From NCBI GenBank assembly GCA_017993865.1, contig JAGOLU010000028.1:1-9639 (forward strand): a stretch of 9,639 nt of DNA, in the 5' to 3' direction. Both the position numbers and the translations under genes were made by a program. This DNA comes from Candidatus Woesebacteria bacterium. GTDB lineage: Bacteria > Patescibacteriota > Microgenomatia > UBA1406 > GWC2-37-13. The notes beneath the pieces were generated by a model that saw nothing but the letters and a program-made list of their open reading frames with translations, was not told the DNA's origin and ran no database searches. Shown piece after piece: positions 1 to 6,207 of this stretch (positions are counted from its first letter, which is position 1; each line of letters starts with the position of its first letter).

Positions 1-324
1 CGCAAAATGCTTAGTTTTGCCGTGACTGGCATCACTGCGTTTTCAACACGACCGCTGCGTGTTGTGGTGTATTTCGGTTTCCTGACTGCGACGGTTGGAC
101 TCATGGGGATGCTCTATGCATTCATTCGTCGATTCCTCCTTCCTCACGAATATTGGGTAACCGGTTGGACTGCTATATTCGTATCAATAACCTTTTTTGC
201 AGGAGTGCAGATATTTATTCTCGGGGTGATTGGCGAGTATATCGGGAGGATATTCACACAAGTGCAAGGCCGCCCACTCTATTTGATAAAAGAGATGGTT
301 AACTTAGATACTTCTTCAAATTAA
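1..324 (+). CDS. Family 2 glycosyltransferase (GtrB/DPM1-like), C-terminal membrane part, 5' truncated
   Basis: The reading frame is open from the first base of the window and stops at a TAA at 322-324, so the catalytic GT-A domain lies outside the window. What remains is the membrane anchor of a polyprenyl-phosphate glycosyltransferase: a STRPLR segment, then two hydrophobic helices (about 61-135 and 160-230), then the family-typical GVIGEYIGRI motif followed by a cytosolic end with RPLYLI. Enzymes of this kind load a sugar from a nucleotide donor onto undecaprenyl or dolichyl phosphate at the inner face of the membrane. The tail matches the family's usual C-terminus, so this looks like an intact gene cut by the window edge. 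The sugar cannot be inferred. A small membrane protein gene follows after 8 nt on the same strand. Confidence 0.88.
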   Translation, partial: RKMLSFAVTGITAFSTRPLRVVVYFGFLTATVGLMGMLYAFIRRFLLPHEYWVTGWTAIFVSITFFAGVQIFILGVIGEYIGRIFTQVQGRPLYLIKEMVNLDTSSN

Positions 325-332
325 CACTGAAA

Positions 333-494
333 ATGCGCACGTTATTTCGCTATGTCGGGATTACATTTATCGCAGTAGGGTTGGCTGTGCTTATGTTCCT
401 CATTTTCTTACGCGTTACTAATCCACGTCGCATATTATCCCCTGTTCCCGACGAATCACCCATAGAAGGAGTGCAGATAACTCCCGGAAGCTAA
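333..494 (+). CDS. Small single-helix membrane protein, 53 aa, unknown function
   Basis: ATG at 333 opens a 53-codon frame ending in TAA (492-494). The N-terminus (MRTLFRYVG) is basic and precedes one hydrophobic helix at about residues 8-26. After it comes an RVTNPRR segment and a short polar, Pro-rich tail with acidic residues. By the positive-inside rule the orientation is ambiguous, because there are basic residues on both sides of the helix. It begins 8 nt after the glycosyltransferase stop, which suggests co-transcription. It ends one nucleotide before the stop of the convergent pilin-like gene at 496. I do not recognise a family. The reality of the gene rests on its position, its exact fit in the gap and a sensible membrane-protein composition. 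Confidence 0.55.
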   Translation: MRTLFRYVGITFIAVGLAVLMFLIFLRVTNPRRILSPVPDESPIEGVQITPGS

Positions 495-495
495 C

Positions 496-918
496 TTACG
501 GACCGGGGAGATTAAAACGGAAGATTCTTCCTTCTCCGCCCATGAACGCCACATCAATAATGAGAAGTATTAAATAGCTCGCAGCAAAAATAAGTATTCC
601 AATAACCGCCCACGTAAGTATCTTTTGACCTTTCTGGACTTTAGCCGACTCACCCATCGATAGCAAAAAGGTAAACCCTCCGTATACAAGCATAATGAAC
701 AGGACAAGCAGGACGAGCGCAGAAGATACATAGAGCATGTTGCTGTAGACAATCTCTAAGCATTTGAGTGTCGGGACACCATCTACCACACAATAATTTT
801 CTGGATGAGCAGGATCCTCACCCCAATCCATAAGTTGCGCTCTCACAGGGACCACTACAGTAGATAAAATGATGAAGGCAAAAACAAATAGTAATATTTT
901 GCGTAGAGATGATTTCAT
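496..918 (-). CDS. VirB2/TrbC-like pilin-type membrane protein, 140 aa
   Basis: A signal peptide (basic start, hydrophobic core about 9-24, likely cleavage after VRA at 25-27) is followed by a short ectodomain with Cys43 and Cys53. Two transmembrane helices follow at about 62-86 and 100-123, separated by a polar loop containing GESAKVQKGQK. This two-helix hairpin with a charged loop is the layout of VirB2/TrbC pilins of type IV secretion systems. Many Patescibacteria encode several such proteins without a full conjugation system nearby. It is more diverged than the three paralogs at 990-3218 and lacks their PTLGDL...GGFEWVSSGGEE signature. It has its own likely extended -10 just upstream, so it may be a separate transcription unit. 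Pilus assembly is an inference; a membrane channel or surface protein is possible. Confidence 0.75.
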   Translation of the reverse strand: MKSSLRKILLFVFAFIILSTVVVPVRAQLMDWGEDPAHPENYCVVDGVPTLKCLEIVYSNMLYVSSALVLLVLFIMLVYGGFTFLLSMGESAKVQKGQKILTWAVIGILIFAASYLILLIIDVAFMGGEGRIFRFNLPGP

Positions 919-930
919 ATGATGAACATT

Positions 931-939
931 AGTATAGCA
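931..939 (-). promoter_or_regulatory. Extended -10 promoter for the 140-aa pilin gene
   Basis: Read on the minus strand this is TGC-TATACT, an extended -10, with 12 nt between the hexamer and the ATG at 918. No good -35 is seen at the usual distance. A 9-base direct repeat (AACATTAGT on the plus strand at 925-933 and 949-957) flanks and overlaps the element and could be an operator, but that is weak. Confidence 0.4.
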
Positions 940-989
940 AAACCAACTAACATTAGTGAGCTGGCGTATATCAATCGAAGAATGAGCCC

Positions 990-1901
990 TTATTCAAGCG
1001 GAGGGATCGTTGGTTGTGGCACACCTGTACCGCCGCCACCTCCACTGCCCGGCAAGACGATGGTCTGTGCGGGTGTTGGACTACTCGCTCCTGTCCCATA
1101 GGGCAATATGATAACCCGTGTCCCTGATGGAGCAACGAATGAGCTAGTGGGTTGAAGTGAGTTCTGGGCAGAACCTGGTGTAGCAGTAACGATGACGGGT
1201 TTCTTGGATATTGGGGTAAGGTGTGCCGACCCCGTGCCAATAGGAGTAAGCTGAAGTTTAGCTCCAGCGGTGGCGTTACCTGTGGGAGTAAGCGCGGCAC
1301 TACTTGATGCAGGGCCAAAGCATGATGCCCTGCCACCTGGCGAGTTGTTTTCGATAATAGCAAGCTTACTGACGTTCAGCGGGCAACTAATACCGAGACA
1401 CATTTTACCGCCAAAGATGACCTGCTCTATGAGCACCACAAGCGTCATCACCGCAACCATCACCACAAGCCCGATGACTGCATTGATGATCTTACCGCGT
1501 GCTGAACTCAGCTTCTTTTCTTCCCCACCGGAGGATACCCATTCAAATCCGCCAAGCAGAAGCATAAATATGGCAAAAAGGCCTGCGATAAAGAAAATTA
1601 TTCTGATGAGGTTGCCGATCAGATCACCAAGCGTGGGTATACAAAACCAAATGTTGAGGTATGACTCCGTAAGTGGATTGCACGAACCGCCTTCTTGATA
1701 GGGTCCCGCAGTATCACAGACTGCCCCGCCATCTTCGTATGTTTGCCACACTCCCTTGCTTCTCGCCAAGCCCGCGCTCTCACTCGCAACACACTTACAG
1801 GTTGCATAGGTGGGCTGAGCCGAACTAAAGAGCGTTGCAAAGGAGATAAAAAGCGCCACCCCGATGATGAGGTGTAGTACTCGTTTCGAATGCTTGGGCA
1901 T
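990..1901 (-). CDS. VirB2/TrbC-like pilin paralog with long Ser/Thr/Pro/Gly-rich C-terminal tail, 303 aa
   Basis: A signal peptide ends near residue 33 and is followed by a Cys-bearing ectodomain (Cys35, 37, 62, 74, 87). The shared two-helix module follows: PTLGDLIGN, helix at about 96-117, the GGFEWVSSGGEEKK loop, and helix at about 140-163, ending in GGKMCLGISCP. Residues 1-183 therefore correspond to the whole of the two paralogs upstream. The remaining ~120 residues are a low-complexity tail of Thr-Pro, Ser, Ala and Gly, including a six-residue Gly run interrupted once, which is typical of extracellular stalks or glycosylated linkers. With the second helix as a membrane anchor, the tail should lie on the same side as the ectodomain, outside the cell. 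A terminator and a new promoter lie just upstream, so it is expressed apart from its paralogs. Function as a decorated or tip pilin is inference. Confidence 0.85.
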   Translation of the reverse strand: MPKHSKRVLHLIIGVALFISFATLFSSAQPTYATCKCVASESAGLARSKGVWQTYEDGGAVCDTAGPYQEGGSCNPLTESYLNIWFCIPTLGDLIGNLIRIIFFIAGLFAIFMLLLGGFEWVSSGGEEKKLSSARGKIINAVIGLVVMVAVMTLVVLIEQVIFGGKMCLGISCPLNVSKLAIIENNSPGGRASCFGPASSSAALTPTGNATAGAKLQLTPIGTGSAHLTPISKKPVIVTATPGSAQNSLQPTSSFVAPSGTRVIILPYGTGASSPTPAQTIVLPGSGGGGGTGVPQPTIPPLE

Positions 1902-1907
1902 GGGTTG

Positions 1908-1916
1908 ATTGTATCA
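1908..1916 (-). promoter_or_regulatory. Extended -10 promoter of the 303-aa pilin gene, probably leaderless
   Basis: On the minus strand the bases read TGA-TACAAT, an extended -10 with only 6 nt (CAACCC) to the ATG at 1901. That puts the start of transcription at or next to the start codon. The -35 region would lie inside the terminator hairpin of the preceding unit, so the promoter probably relies on the extended -10. No Shine-Dalgarno site fits in the leader. Confidence 0.5.
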
Positions 1917-1952
1917 CAAATAAAAATCCCGCCCAGGGTATGGACGGGATTT
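1914..1952 (-). terminator. Rho-independent terminator after the 197-aa pilin gene
   Basis: On the minus strand an 11-bp stem (arms at 1952-1942 and 1934-1924, AAATCCCG core, one G-U pair) closes a 7-nt loop. It is followed at once by a U-rich run read from 1926 down to about 1917. The G-U pair forms only in minus-strand RNA, and the U-tract is on that side, so it acts on leftward transcription. It lies 20 nt after the stop codon at 1972 and ends the two-gene pilin unit 3218-1972. Confidence 0.85.
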
Positions 1953-1971
1953 GGTAAATTCGTTCGAAATG

Positions 1972-2565
1972 TTACTTAATTATTCTCAAATCTCCCATAT
2001 TAATCGGGCAACTGATGCCTAAGCATACCTTGCCACCGAATACTACTTGTTCAAGGAGTATCACCAGGGTAAGTACCGCAACCATCACCACAAGCCCGAT
2101 GATCGCATTGAGGATCTTGCCGCGTGCTGAGGTGAGCTTCTTTTCTTCTCCACCGGAGGATACCCATTCAAATCCACCTAAGAGCAAGAGTACGAGTGCA
2201 TACAATCCTGCGATAAAGAACATGAGACGGATTATATTACCTACAAGATCACCGAGGGTGGGGACGCGGAACCACATACCGATTTTCGCCTGATTTAATG
2301 GATTACATGGTCCACATCCTGCTACAGGCATCGCCACAGTGTCACCACAAGTTCCTGGAGCGCCTGTCGATGGAGGACCATCGCAACCATTGAGCCCAGA
2401 CGGTTGTCCATCATCAAATGAAATCCATTTACCGGCTTCCTGATTTGTTGTGCCAGTGGATACACATTTACACCCTGCTTCAACACGTCTGGTGTTGTAG
2501 CTTGTAAAAACAGTGATAAGTAACGTTAGAGCAATAAATACCCCAAGTATTTTTTTTAATTGCAT
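1972..2565 (-). CDS. VirB2/TrbC-like pilin paralog, 197 aa
   Basis: The signal peptide has basic Lys4-5, a hydrophobic core at about 7-20 and a probable cleavage after VEA at 28-30. It is followed at once by Cys32 and Cys34. The ectodomain to about residue 96 is rich in Gly, Pro and Cys (Cys61, 73, 84, 87) and ends with CNPL. The constant module runs from Trp98: PTLGDLVGN, helix about 107-131, the EWVSSGGEEKKLTSARGK loop, helix about 151-175, then GGKVCLGISCPINMGDL. Eight Cys in total suggests disulfides outside the cell. The gene begins 29 nt after the upstream paralog's stop and is followed by a terminator, so the two form one unit. DNA at 1985-2274 is identical to 2608-2897. No Shine-Dalgarno sequence is seen. 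Confidence 0.87.
   Translation of the reverse strand: MQLKKILGVFIALTLLITVFTSYNTRRVEAGCKCVSTGTTNQEAGKWISFDDGQPSGLNGCDGPPSTGAPGTCGDTVAMPVAGCGPCNPLNQAKIGMWFRVPTLGDLVGNIIRLMFFIAGLYALVLLLLGGFEWVSSGGEEKKLTSARGKILNAIIGLVVMVAVLTLVILLEQVVFGGKVCLGISCPINMGDLRIIK
1985..2274 (-). repeat. 290-bp perfect direct repeat, copy A (C-terminal pilin module)
   Basis: Every base matches 2608-2897 at an offset of 623, including silent codon positions. The match breaks off sharply at both ends: at 1984 (Arg194 against Ser204 of the paralog) and at 2275. It encodes the two-helix module of the 197-aa protein. A recent duplication or gene conversion is the simplest explanation. Confidence 0.95.
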
Positions 2566-2594
2566 AAGAGATAAGATAAATTCTTAATAGTGAA

Positions 2595-3218
2595 TTATTT
2601 AATAATACTCAAATCTCCCATATTAATCGGGCAACTGATGCCTAAGCATACCTTGCCACCGAATACTACTTGTTCAAGGAGTATCACCAGGGTAAGTACC
2701 GCAACCATCACCACAAGCCCGATGATCGCATTGAGGATCTTGCCGCGTGCTGAGGTGAGCTTCTTTTCTTCTCCACCGGAGGATACCCATTCAAATCCAC
2801 CTAAGAGCAAGAGTACGAGTGCATACAATCCTGCGATAAAGAACATGAGACGGATTATATTACCTACAAGATCACCGAGGGTGGGGACGCGGAACCATGT
2901 CTTGACATACCCCTGTGTATACACATTGCACGGCTGAGTAACACAAACTGGACAAACCTTTCCGGCTGCATAAGAAGAGCATCCTACCGCCGCTGGAGTA
3001 CATTCTGTAATTGGAGGACAAAAGGGCTCTTCTGTATCACTTGTCCATTTCCCATATGCATCACTAGGGATAGGTAACCCTTGAGAGTCGTATGAGGGTC
3101 CCGCAGGCGCTACCGATCTGACACAGCTACATGCAGCGTATGCTTTTTGCGAGGTAAATACAAACAATGCCGAGACAACTAACAGCGAGCTGAGAAGCAC
3201 GATAAACTTTTTTTTCAT
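2595..3218 (-). CDS. VirB2/TrbC-like pilin paralog, 207 aa
   Basis: MKKK plus a hydrophobic core and AYA (27-29) form a clear signal peptide, with mature Cys30 and Cys32 just beyond. The ectodomain (about 30-106) has Cys67, 73, 80, 89, 92 and 97 and shares little with its neighbour's apart from the Cys pair near the cleavage site. From Trp108 onward the protein is the same as the 197-aa paralog: PTLGDLVGN, helix about 117-141, EWVSSGGEEKK loop, helix about 161-185, CLGISC. Ten Cys in all. It is the first gene of a two-gene leftward unit, 35 nt downstream of comM's stop. That gap contains a 16-bp AT-rich palindrome that may carry the promoter. Secretion and membrane placement are well supported; a pilus role is inferred from the family layout. 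Confidence 0.87.
   Translation of the reverse strand: MKKKFIVLLSSLLVVSALFVFTSQKAYAACSCVRSVAPAGPSYDSQGLPIPSDAYGKWTSDTEEPFCPPITECTPAAVGCSSYAAGKVCPVCVTQPCNVYTQGYVKTWFRVPTLGDLVGNIIRLMFFIAGLYALVLLLLGGFEWVSSGGEEKKLTSARGKILNAIIGLVVMVAVLTLVILLEQVVFGGKVCLGISCPINMGDLSIIK
2608..2897 (-). repeat. 290-bp perfect direct repeat, copy B (C-terminal pilin module)
   Basis: Identical to 1985-2274. It encodes the constant half of the 207-aa pilin from Trp108 to Leu203. The more diverged third paralog carries a related but not identical version at about 1380-1660, with some shared blocks of around 25 bp such as the one coding the second helix. Confidence 0.95.
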
Positions 3219-3226
3219 ATAATGAG

Positions 3227-3242
3227 GATATAAATTTATATC
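3227..3242. promoter_or_regulatory. 16-bp AT-rich perfect palindrome upstream of the pilin unit
   Basis: GATATAAATTTATATC reads the same on both strands. It sits between the comM stop (3254) and the ATG of the 207-aa pilin (3218). On the minus strand it contains TATAAA, which would serve as a -10 about 16 nt before the ATG. It could be a promoter, an operator or both. AT-rich palindromes of this size also arise by chance. Confidence 0.35.
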
Positions 3243-3253
3243 TACAGATTATT

Positions 3254-4768
3254 CTACTCTATCTTCGGTCTATATTGCAAGCCCTCTGATATGTGTGCTA
3301 TTTCAATGGTTGCAGACCCTTCTAGATCTGCAATGGTCTGTGCGATTTTGATGATTTTAAAATAACTACGCGCCGATATTTGGAGCTTCGCAGAGGCTTG
3401 CTTTAGCAAGTCGCGCGCAGCGTCGGAGAGTGTACAATATTTTTTAACTTCGCTGCTCGTCATCTCGGCATTCACCAATTTGCCATGCGGACTCAGGCGT
3501 ACGCGCTGTCTCCCCCGCGCTTGTATGACCCGCGCTCGGATTGCACTCGATGATTCTGCGCTCACATCCCCCGTGAGTTTTTCATACTCCACCGGTGGTA
3601 CATCGACATGGATATCTATGCGATCGAGTATGGGACCGGATAATCGCTTGCGATAGCGAGCGATGAATGATGCTCCACAGGTGCAAGGCTTAGTTGGGTG
3701 GCCTAAATACCCACACGGACAGGGGTTGCTTGCTGCAAGCAGCAAGAACCGTGCAGGAAAGGTAAGTGAACCTGCAGCACGAGATATGGTTACAATACCA
3801 TCTTCGAGAGGCTGGCGCAGTGACTCAAGAGCACCCCGGTCGAACTCGGGGAATTCATCAAGGAAAAGTACACCGCGATGAGCAAGGCTAATCTCGCCTG
3901 GCGATGGGTTTGACCCACCACCAATGAGGCCAATTCTGCTGGTGGTGTGATGTGGGGCGCGGAATGGCCGCTGAGTGATTATCGATTTTCCCCCAAGCAT
4001 ACCAACGATGGAATATATTTTGGTTACTTCCAGTATTTCTTCTTTTTCAAGCGGCGGTAAGATCGACGGAAAAGAGCGTGAAAGCAATGTCTTGCCAGCG
4101 CCTGGCACTCCTTTCATGTGGAGATTGTGAAAGCCTGCAGCTGCAATCTCAAGCGCGCGCTTGGCTTGCTGTTGGCCACGGACATCAGCAAAATCGTAAG
4201 GATAGGTGGGGTAATCAGTGACAGACGACACGTGCACATGTGGAGCCATAAGTTTGGACCCTTGTGCATGGCGCACTACATCGAGAATATGGTTGACTGC
4301 GTATACAGTGATACCGTCGATATACGATGCTTCATCGGCATTTTGAGATGAGACAAAAATGGTGTGCTTGTTTTTTTCTCTTGCCATGAGCGCAAGTGGC
4401 ATAACCCCAGGCACCGGCCTAACGTTGCCCTCAAGCGAGAGCTCACCGATAAAAAAACTGTCCGCAAGGATGTCTTTAGGGATGGTGTGTTGGGCAGCGA
4501 GTATGCCGACGGCGATCGGTAAATCGAAACAGCTCCCGACCTTGGGGATATCTGCGGGTGCAAGGTTCACCGTGAGGCGGGAATCAGGCATCTGGAAGCC
4601 AGCATTCGCGAGTGCGGTACGGACTCTGTCTTTGCTCTCGTTTACTTCCTTGCCGGGCAAACCGACAATGGTGAAGGTTGGGAACCCCCGTTCTGCGATA
4701 TCAACTTCCACGGTGATAAGTGTTCCTTCTAAACCAACGTTGGTACCGGTGAATACTTTGGCTAACAT
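3254..4768 (-). CDS. comM: ComM/YifB family Mg-chelatase-like AAA+ ATPase, 504 aa
   Basis: Full-length member of the YifB/ComM family. An N-terminal lonC/ChlI-like domain (about 1-170, with GLPG at 36-39 and VNLAPADIPK) precedes the Mg-chelatase AAA+ core. That core has Walker A GVPGAGKT (220-227), RPFRAPHH (267-274), Walker B GVLFLDE (299-305), a zinc-type Cys set NPCPCG and PCTCG (Cys350, 352, 362, 364), and LDRIDI (381-386). A C-terminal helical domain (about 405-504) contains the ARSYFKIIKIAQTIADLEG segment. In transformable bacteria ComM is a hexameric branch-migration helicase that helps integrate imported single-stranded DNA. The length is normal for the family and all ATPase motifs are intact. 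An AGAAGG about 12 nt before the ATG may be a weak ribosome site. It lies between an 87-aa hypothetical gene and the pilins on the same strand. Confidence 0.96.
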   Translation of the reverse strand: MLAKVFTGTNVGLEGTLITVEVDIAERGFPTFTIVGLPGKEVNESKDRVRTALANAGFQMPDSRLTVNLAPADIPKVGSCFDLPIAVGILAAQHTIPKDILADSFFIGELSLEGNVRPVPGVMPLALMAREKNKHTIFVSSQNADEASYIDGITVYAVNHILDVVRHAQGSKLMAPHVHVSSVTDYPTYPYDFADVRGQQQAKRALEIAAAGFHNLHMKGVPGAGKTLLSRSFPSILPPLEKEEILEVTKIYSIVGMLGGKSIITQRPFRAPHHTTSRIGLIGGGSNPSPGEISLAHRGVLFLDEFPEFDRGALESLRQPLEDGIVTISRAAGSLTFPARFLLLAASNPCPCGYLGHPTKPCTCGASFIARYRKRLSGPILDRIDIHVDVPPVEYEKLTGDVSAESSSAIRARVIQARGRQRVRLSPHGKLVNAEMTSSEVKKYCTLSDAARDLLKQASAKLQISARSYFKIIKIAQTIADLEGSATIEIAHISEGLQYRPKIE

Positions 4769-4847
4769 AGAGAATTATTGCCTTCTGACTAATGGTAACA
4801 AATACAAGGTCGGAAGAAAAGTGGTGGAGTTTTGTTGATGATGCTGG

Positions 4848-5111
4848 TTATTTGGAGAAGTCAATATGTTGACCTCTGGATGCGAGTAGCCCGTTGACAT
4901 AACGATGCCACCCTCCTTGGGTACCTTGATACACTGGGTTGGGTCTACGCGAGAGATCGGAGAGAAGCTCATCACCCTCCTCACACAGATCACGAAACGC
5001 CACCTGACCCTCTTTCATTGTCCCGTCAGGAAACGATAATTGTTGACGAAGGTCTCCTCTACCATGCGTAGTCACCACAATTTTTACATCTCTTGGATTA
5101 AATCTTTCCAT
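4848..5111 (-). CDS. Hypothetical protein, 87 aa
   Basis: An ATG at 5111 opens 87 codons ending in TAA at 4848. The protein is soluble, highly charged and without Cys pairs, helices of membrane type or a signal peptide. It starts MERFNPRDVKIVVTTHGRGD and holds an acidic DLCEEGDELLSDL stretch near the middle and a Gly-Trp-His patch near residues 66-69. I do not recognise a family. It lies 79 nt upstream of comM on the same strand and diverges from the EamA transporter gene, so it fills an otherwise empty 490-bp stretch. Overlapping frames on both strands are shorter and less protein-like. A TACAAT or AATAAT element 5-20 nt upstream could be its -10. Confidence 0.55.
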   Translation of the reverse strand: MERFNPRDVKIVVTTHGRGDLRQQLSFPDGTMKEGQVAFRDLCEEGDELLSDLSRRPNPVYQGTQGGWHRYVNGLLASRGQHIDFSK

Positions 5112-5176
5112 AGTATTATTGAGTGTATTGTACTACGGATCTGTACTAAGAGGAATTATCCCAAAATTGACAACAC

Positions 5177-5205
5177 TTGTAAAATGTGTGCTCTGTTCTT
5201 ATACT
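5177..5205 (+). promoter_or_regulatory. Candidate promoter for the EamA transporter gene
   Basis: TTGTAA at 5177-5182 and TATACT at 5200-5205 are separated by exactly 17 bp, giving 4/6 and 5/6 matches to the -35 and -10 consensus. The -10 ends 52 nt before the ATG at 5258. It sits in the longest intergenic stretch of the window (5112-5257), which otherwise shows nothing recognisable. Confidence 0.4.
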
Positions 5206-5257
5206 TCATTCGTCGCATTCTTGTTATATATTGCTGACTGCCTTCACTTTCGATTTT

Positions 5258-6193
5258 ATGAACAATTCTTTCCGCAAAGGAATTTACTTTGCATTCGCAA
5301 CCAGTCTCATTTCAGGCGTTTCTATTTTTCTCAATAAATTCGCTGTCGCTGCGATCAAACCCCCCCTATTTTTCACCATGACAAAAAATGTGGTAGTCGG
5401 ACTTGTCTTTGTAAGCATTATTTTGGCACTTCGCAAAATTCCACAGATACGCACGCTTACAAGAGTTGATGTGCTTCGGCTTATTGCGATAGGAATTGTA
5501 GGAGGGTCGGTGCCCTTTTACCTATTCTTTACGGGGCTTGCTACTGCCCCCGCTGCGAATGCTGCCATCATTCATAAATCCTTGGTGGTGTGGGTCGCAC
5601 TCTTAGCAATTCCATTTCTGAAGGAAAAGTTCTCGCTCGTGGGCGCCCTTGCAGTTGTGTTGCTCTTCTGGGGAAATGCGTTTATTGGTGGGTTTAAAGG
5701 GTTTGAGTTCTCGACTGGAGAGCTCATGATTGTTGCTGCCACAATGCTGTGGGCAGTGGAAAACGTGATTGCCAAAAAAACACTTAAGCACATCGATTCA
5801 GATATTGTTTCGGCAGCTCGCATGGGGTTTGGGGCAGTTGTTCTCCTCGCTGCAACGCTTATCTCTGCGCCTTCATCGCTTGGTTCACTCGTTTCATTTG
5901 GAGCCACTCAGTGGTTTTGGTTGGCGGTAACATCCGCGCTTCTGGTCGGTTATGTCGCGACATGGTACAAAGCCCTCGCTCTTGCACCAGCAACAACGGT
6001 AGCTGCTGTCCTCGTCTTCTCGACAGTTATTACAAATGTCCTCTCTGCAATCTTTGTAACGCATACATGGACCACAGGTATGGGTATTCAGGTGCTCTTG
6101 ATTTCGATCGGGATCTTGATGGCATACTTTGCAGCAAAAGAGCAAGTATCACATGCTGACTATCAAGTTGAGCAAAAACCGTCGACTCGTTGA
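5258..6193 (+). CDS. EamA/DMT-superfamily transporter, 311 aa, 10 membrane helices
   Basis: The protein is hydrophobic throughout and splits into two EamA repeats of about five helices each. The first ends near residue 150 with the pattern around TAPAANAAIIHK; the second has the matching LAPATTVAAVLVF. This internal repeat and the ~310-residue length are standard for drug/metabolite transporters, which export or exchange small molecules such as amino acids or nucleosides. The substrate cannot be told from sequence. I chose the ATG at 5258 because the 24 residues encoded upstream of it from a GTG at 5186 overlap the likely promoter and do not fit the usual start (NNSFRKGIYFAFATSLISG). The end is basic and soluble. 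It converges with the gene at 6208, leaving 14 nt between the stops and no clear terminator. Confidence 0.93.
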   Translation: MNNSFRKGIYFAFATSLISGVSIFLNKFAVAAIKPPLFFTMTKNVVVGLVFVSIILALRKIPQIRTLTRVDVLRLIAIGIVGGSVPFYLFFTGLATAPAANAAIIHKSLVVWVALLAIPFLKEKFSLVGALAVVLLFWGNAFIGGFKGFEFSTGELMIVAATMLWAVENVIAKKTLKHIDSDIVSAARMGFGAVVLLAATLISAPSSLGSLVSFGATQWFWLAVTSALLVGYVATWYKALALAPATTVAAVLVFSTVITNVLSAIFVTHTWTTGMGIQVLLISIGILMAYFAAKEQVSHADYQVEQKPSTR

Positions 6194-6207
6194 GACCCTG
6201 ACGAGGA

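Noticed and set aside
925..957. AACATTAGT direct repeat as a CRISPR-like or operator array
   Set aside because: There are only two 9-bp copies; too short and too few to claim more than a possible operator.
971..1698. Several open frames antisense or in other frames of the 303-aa pilin gene
   Set aside because: They are low-complexity shadows of the Thr/Pro/Gly-rich tail and membrane module, with no promoter or family features.
2015..2937. Two rightward frames with identical protein sequence opposite the pilin modules
   Set aside because: They are identical only because the underlying 290-bp repeat is; the leftward frames have signal peptides and helices and are the real genes.
5186..5257. 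GTG start giving a 335-aa EamA transporter
   Set aside because: The added 24 residues cover the likely promoter at 5177-5205 and are not seen in typical EamA starts.
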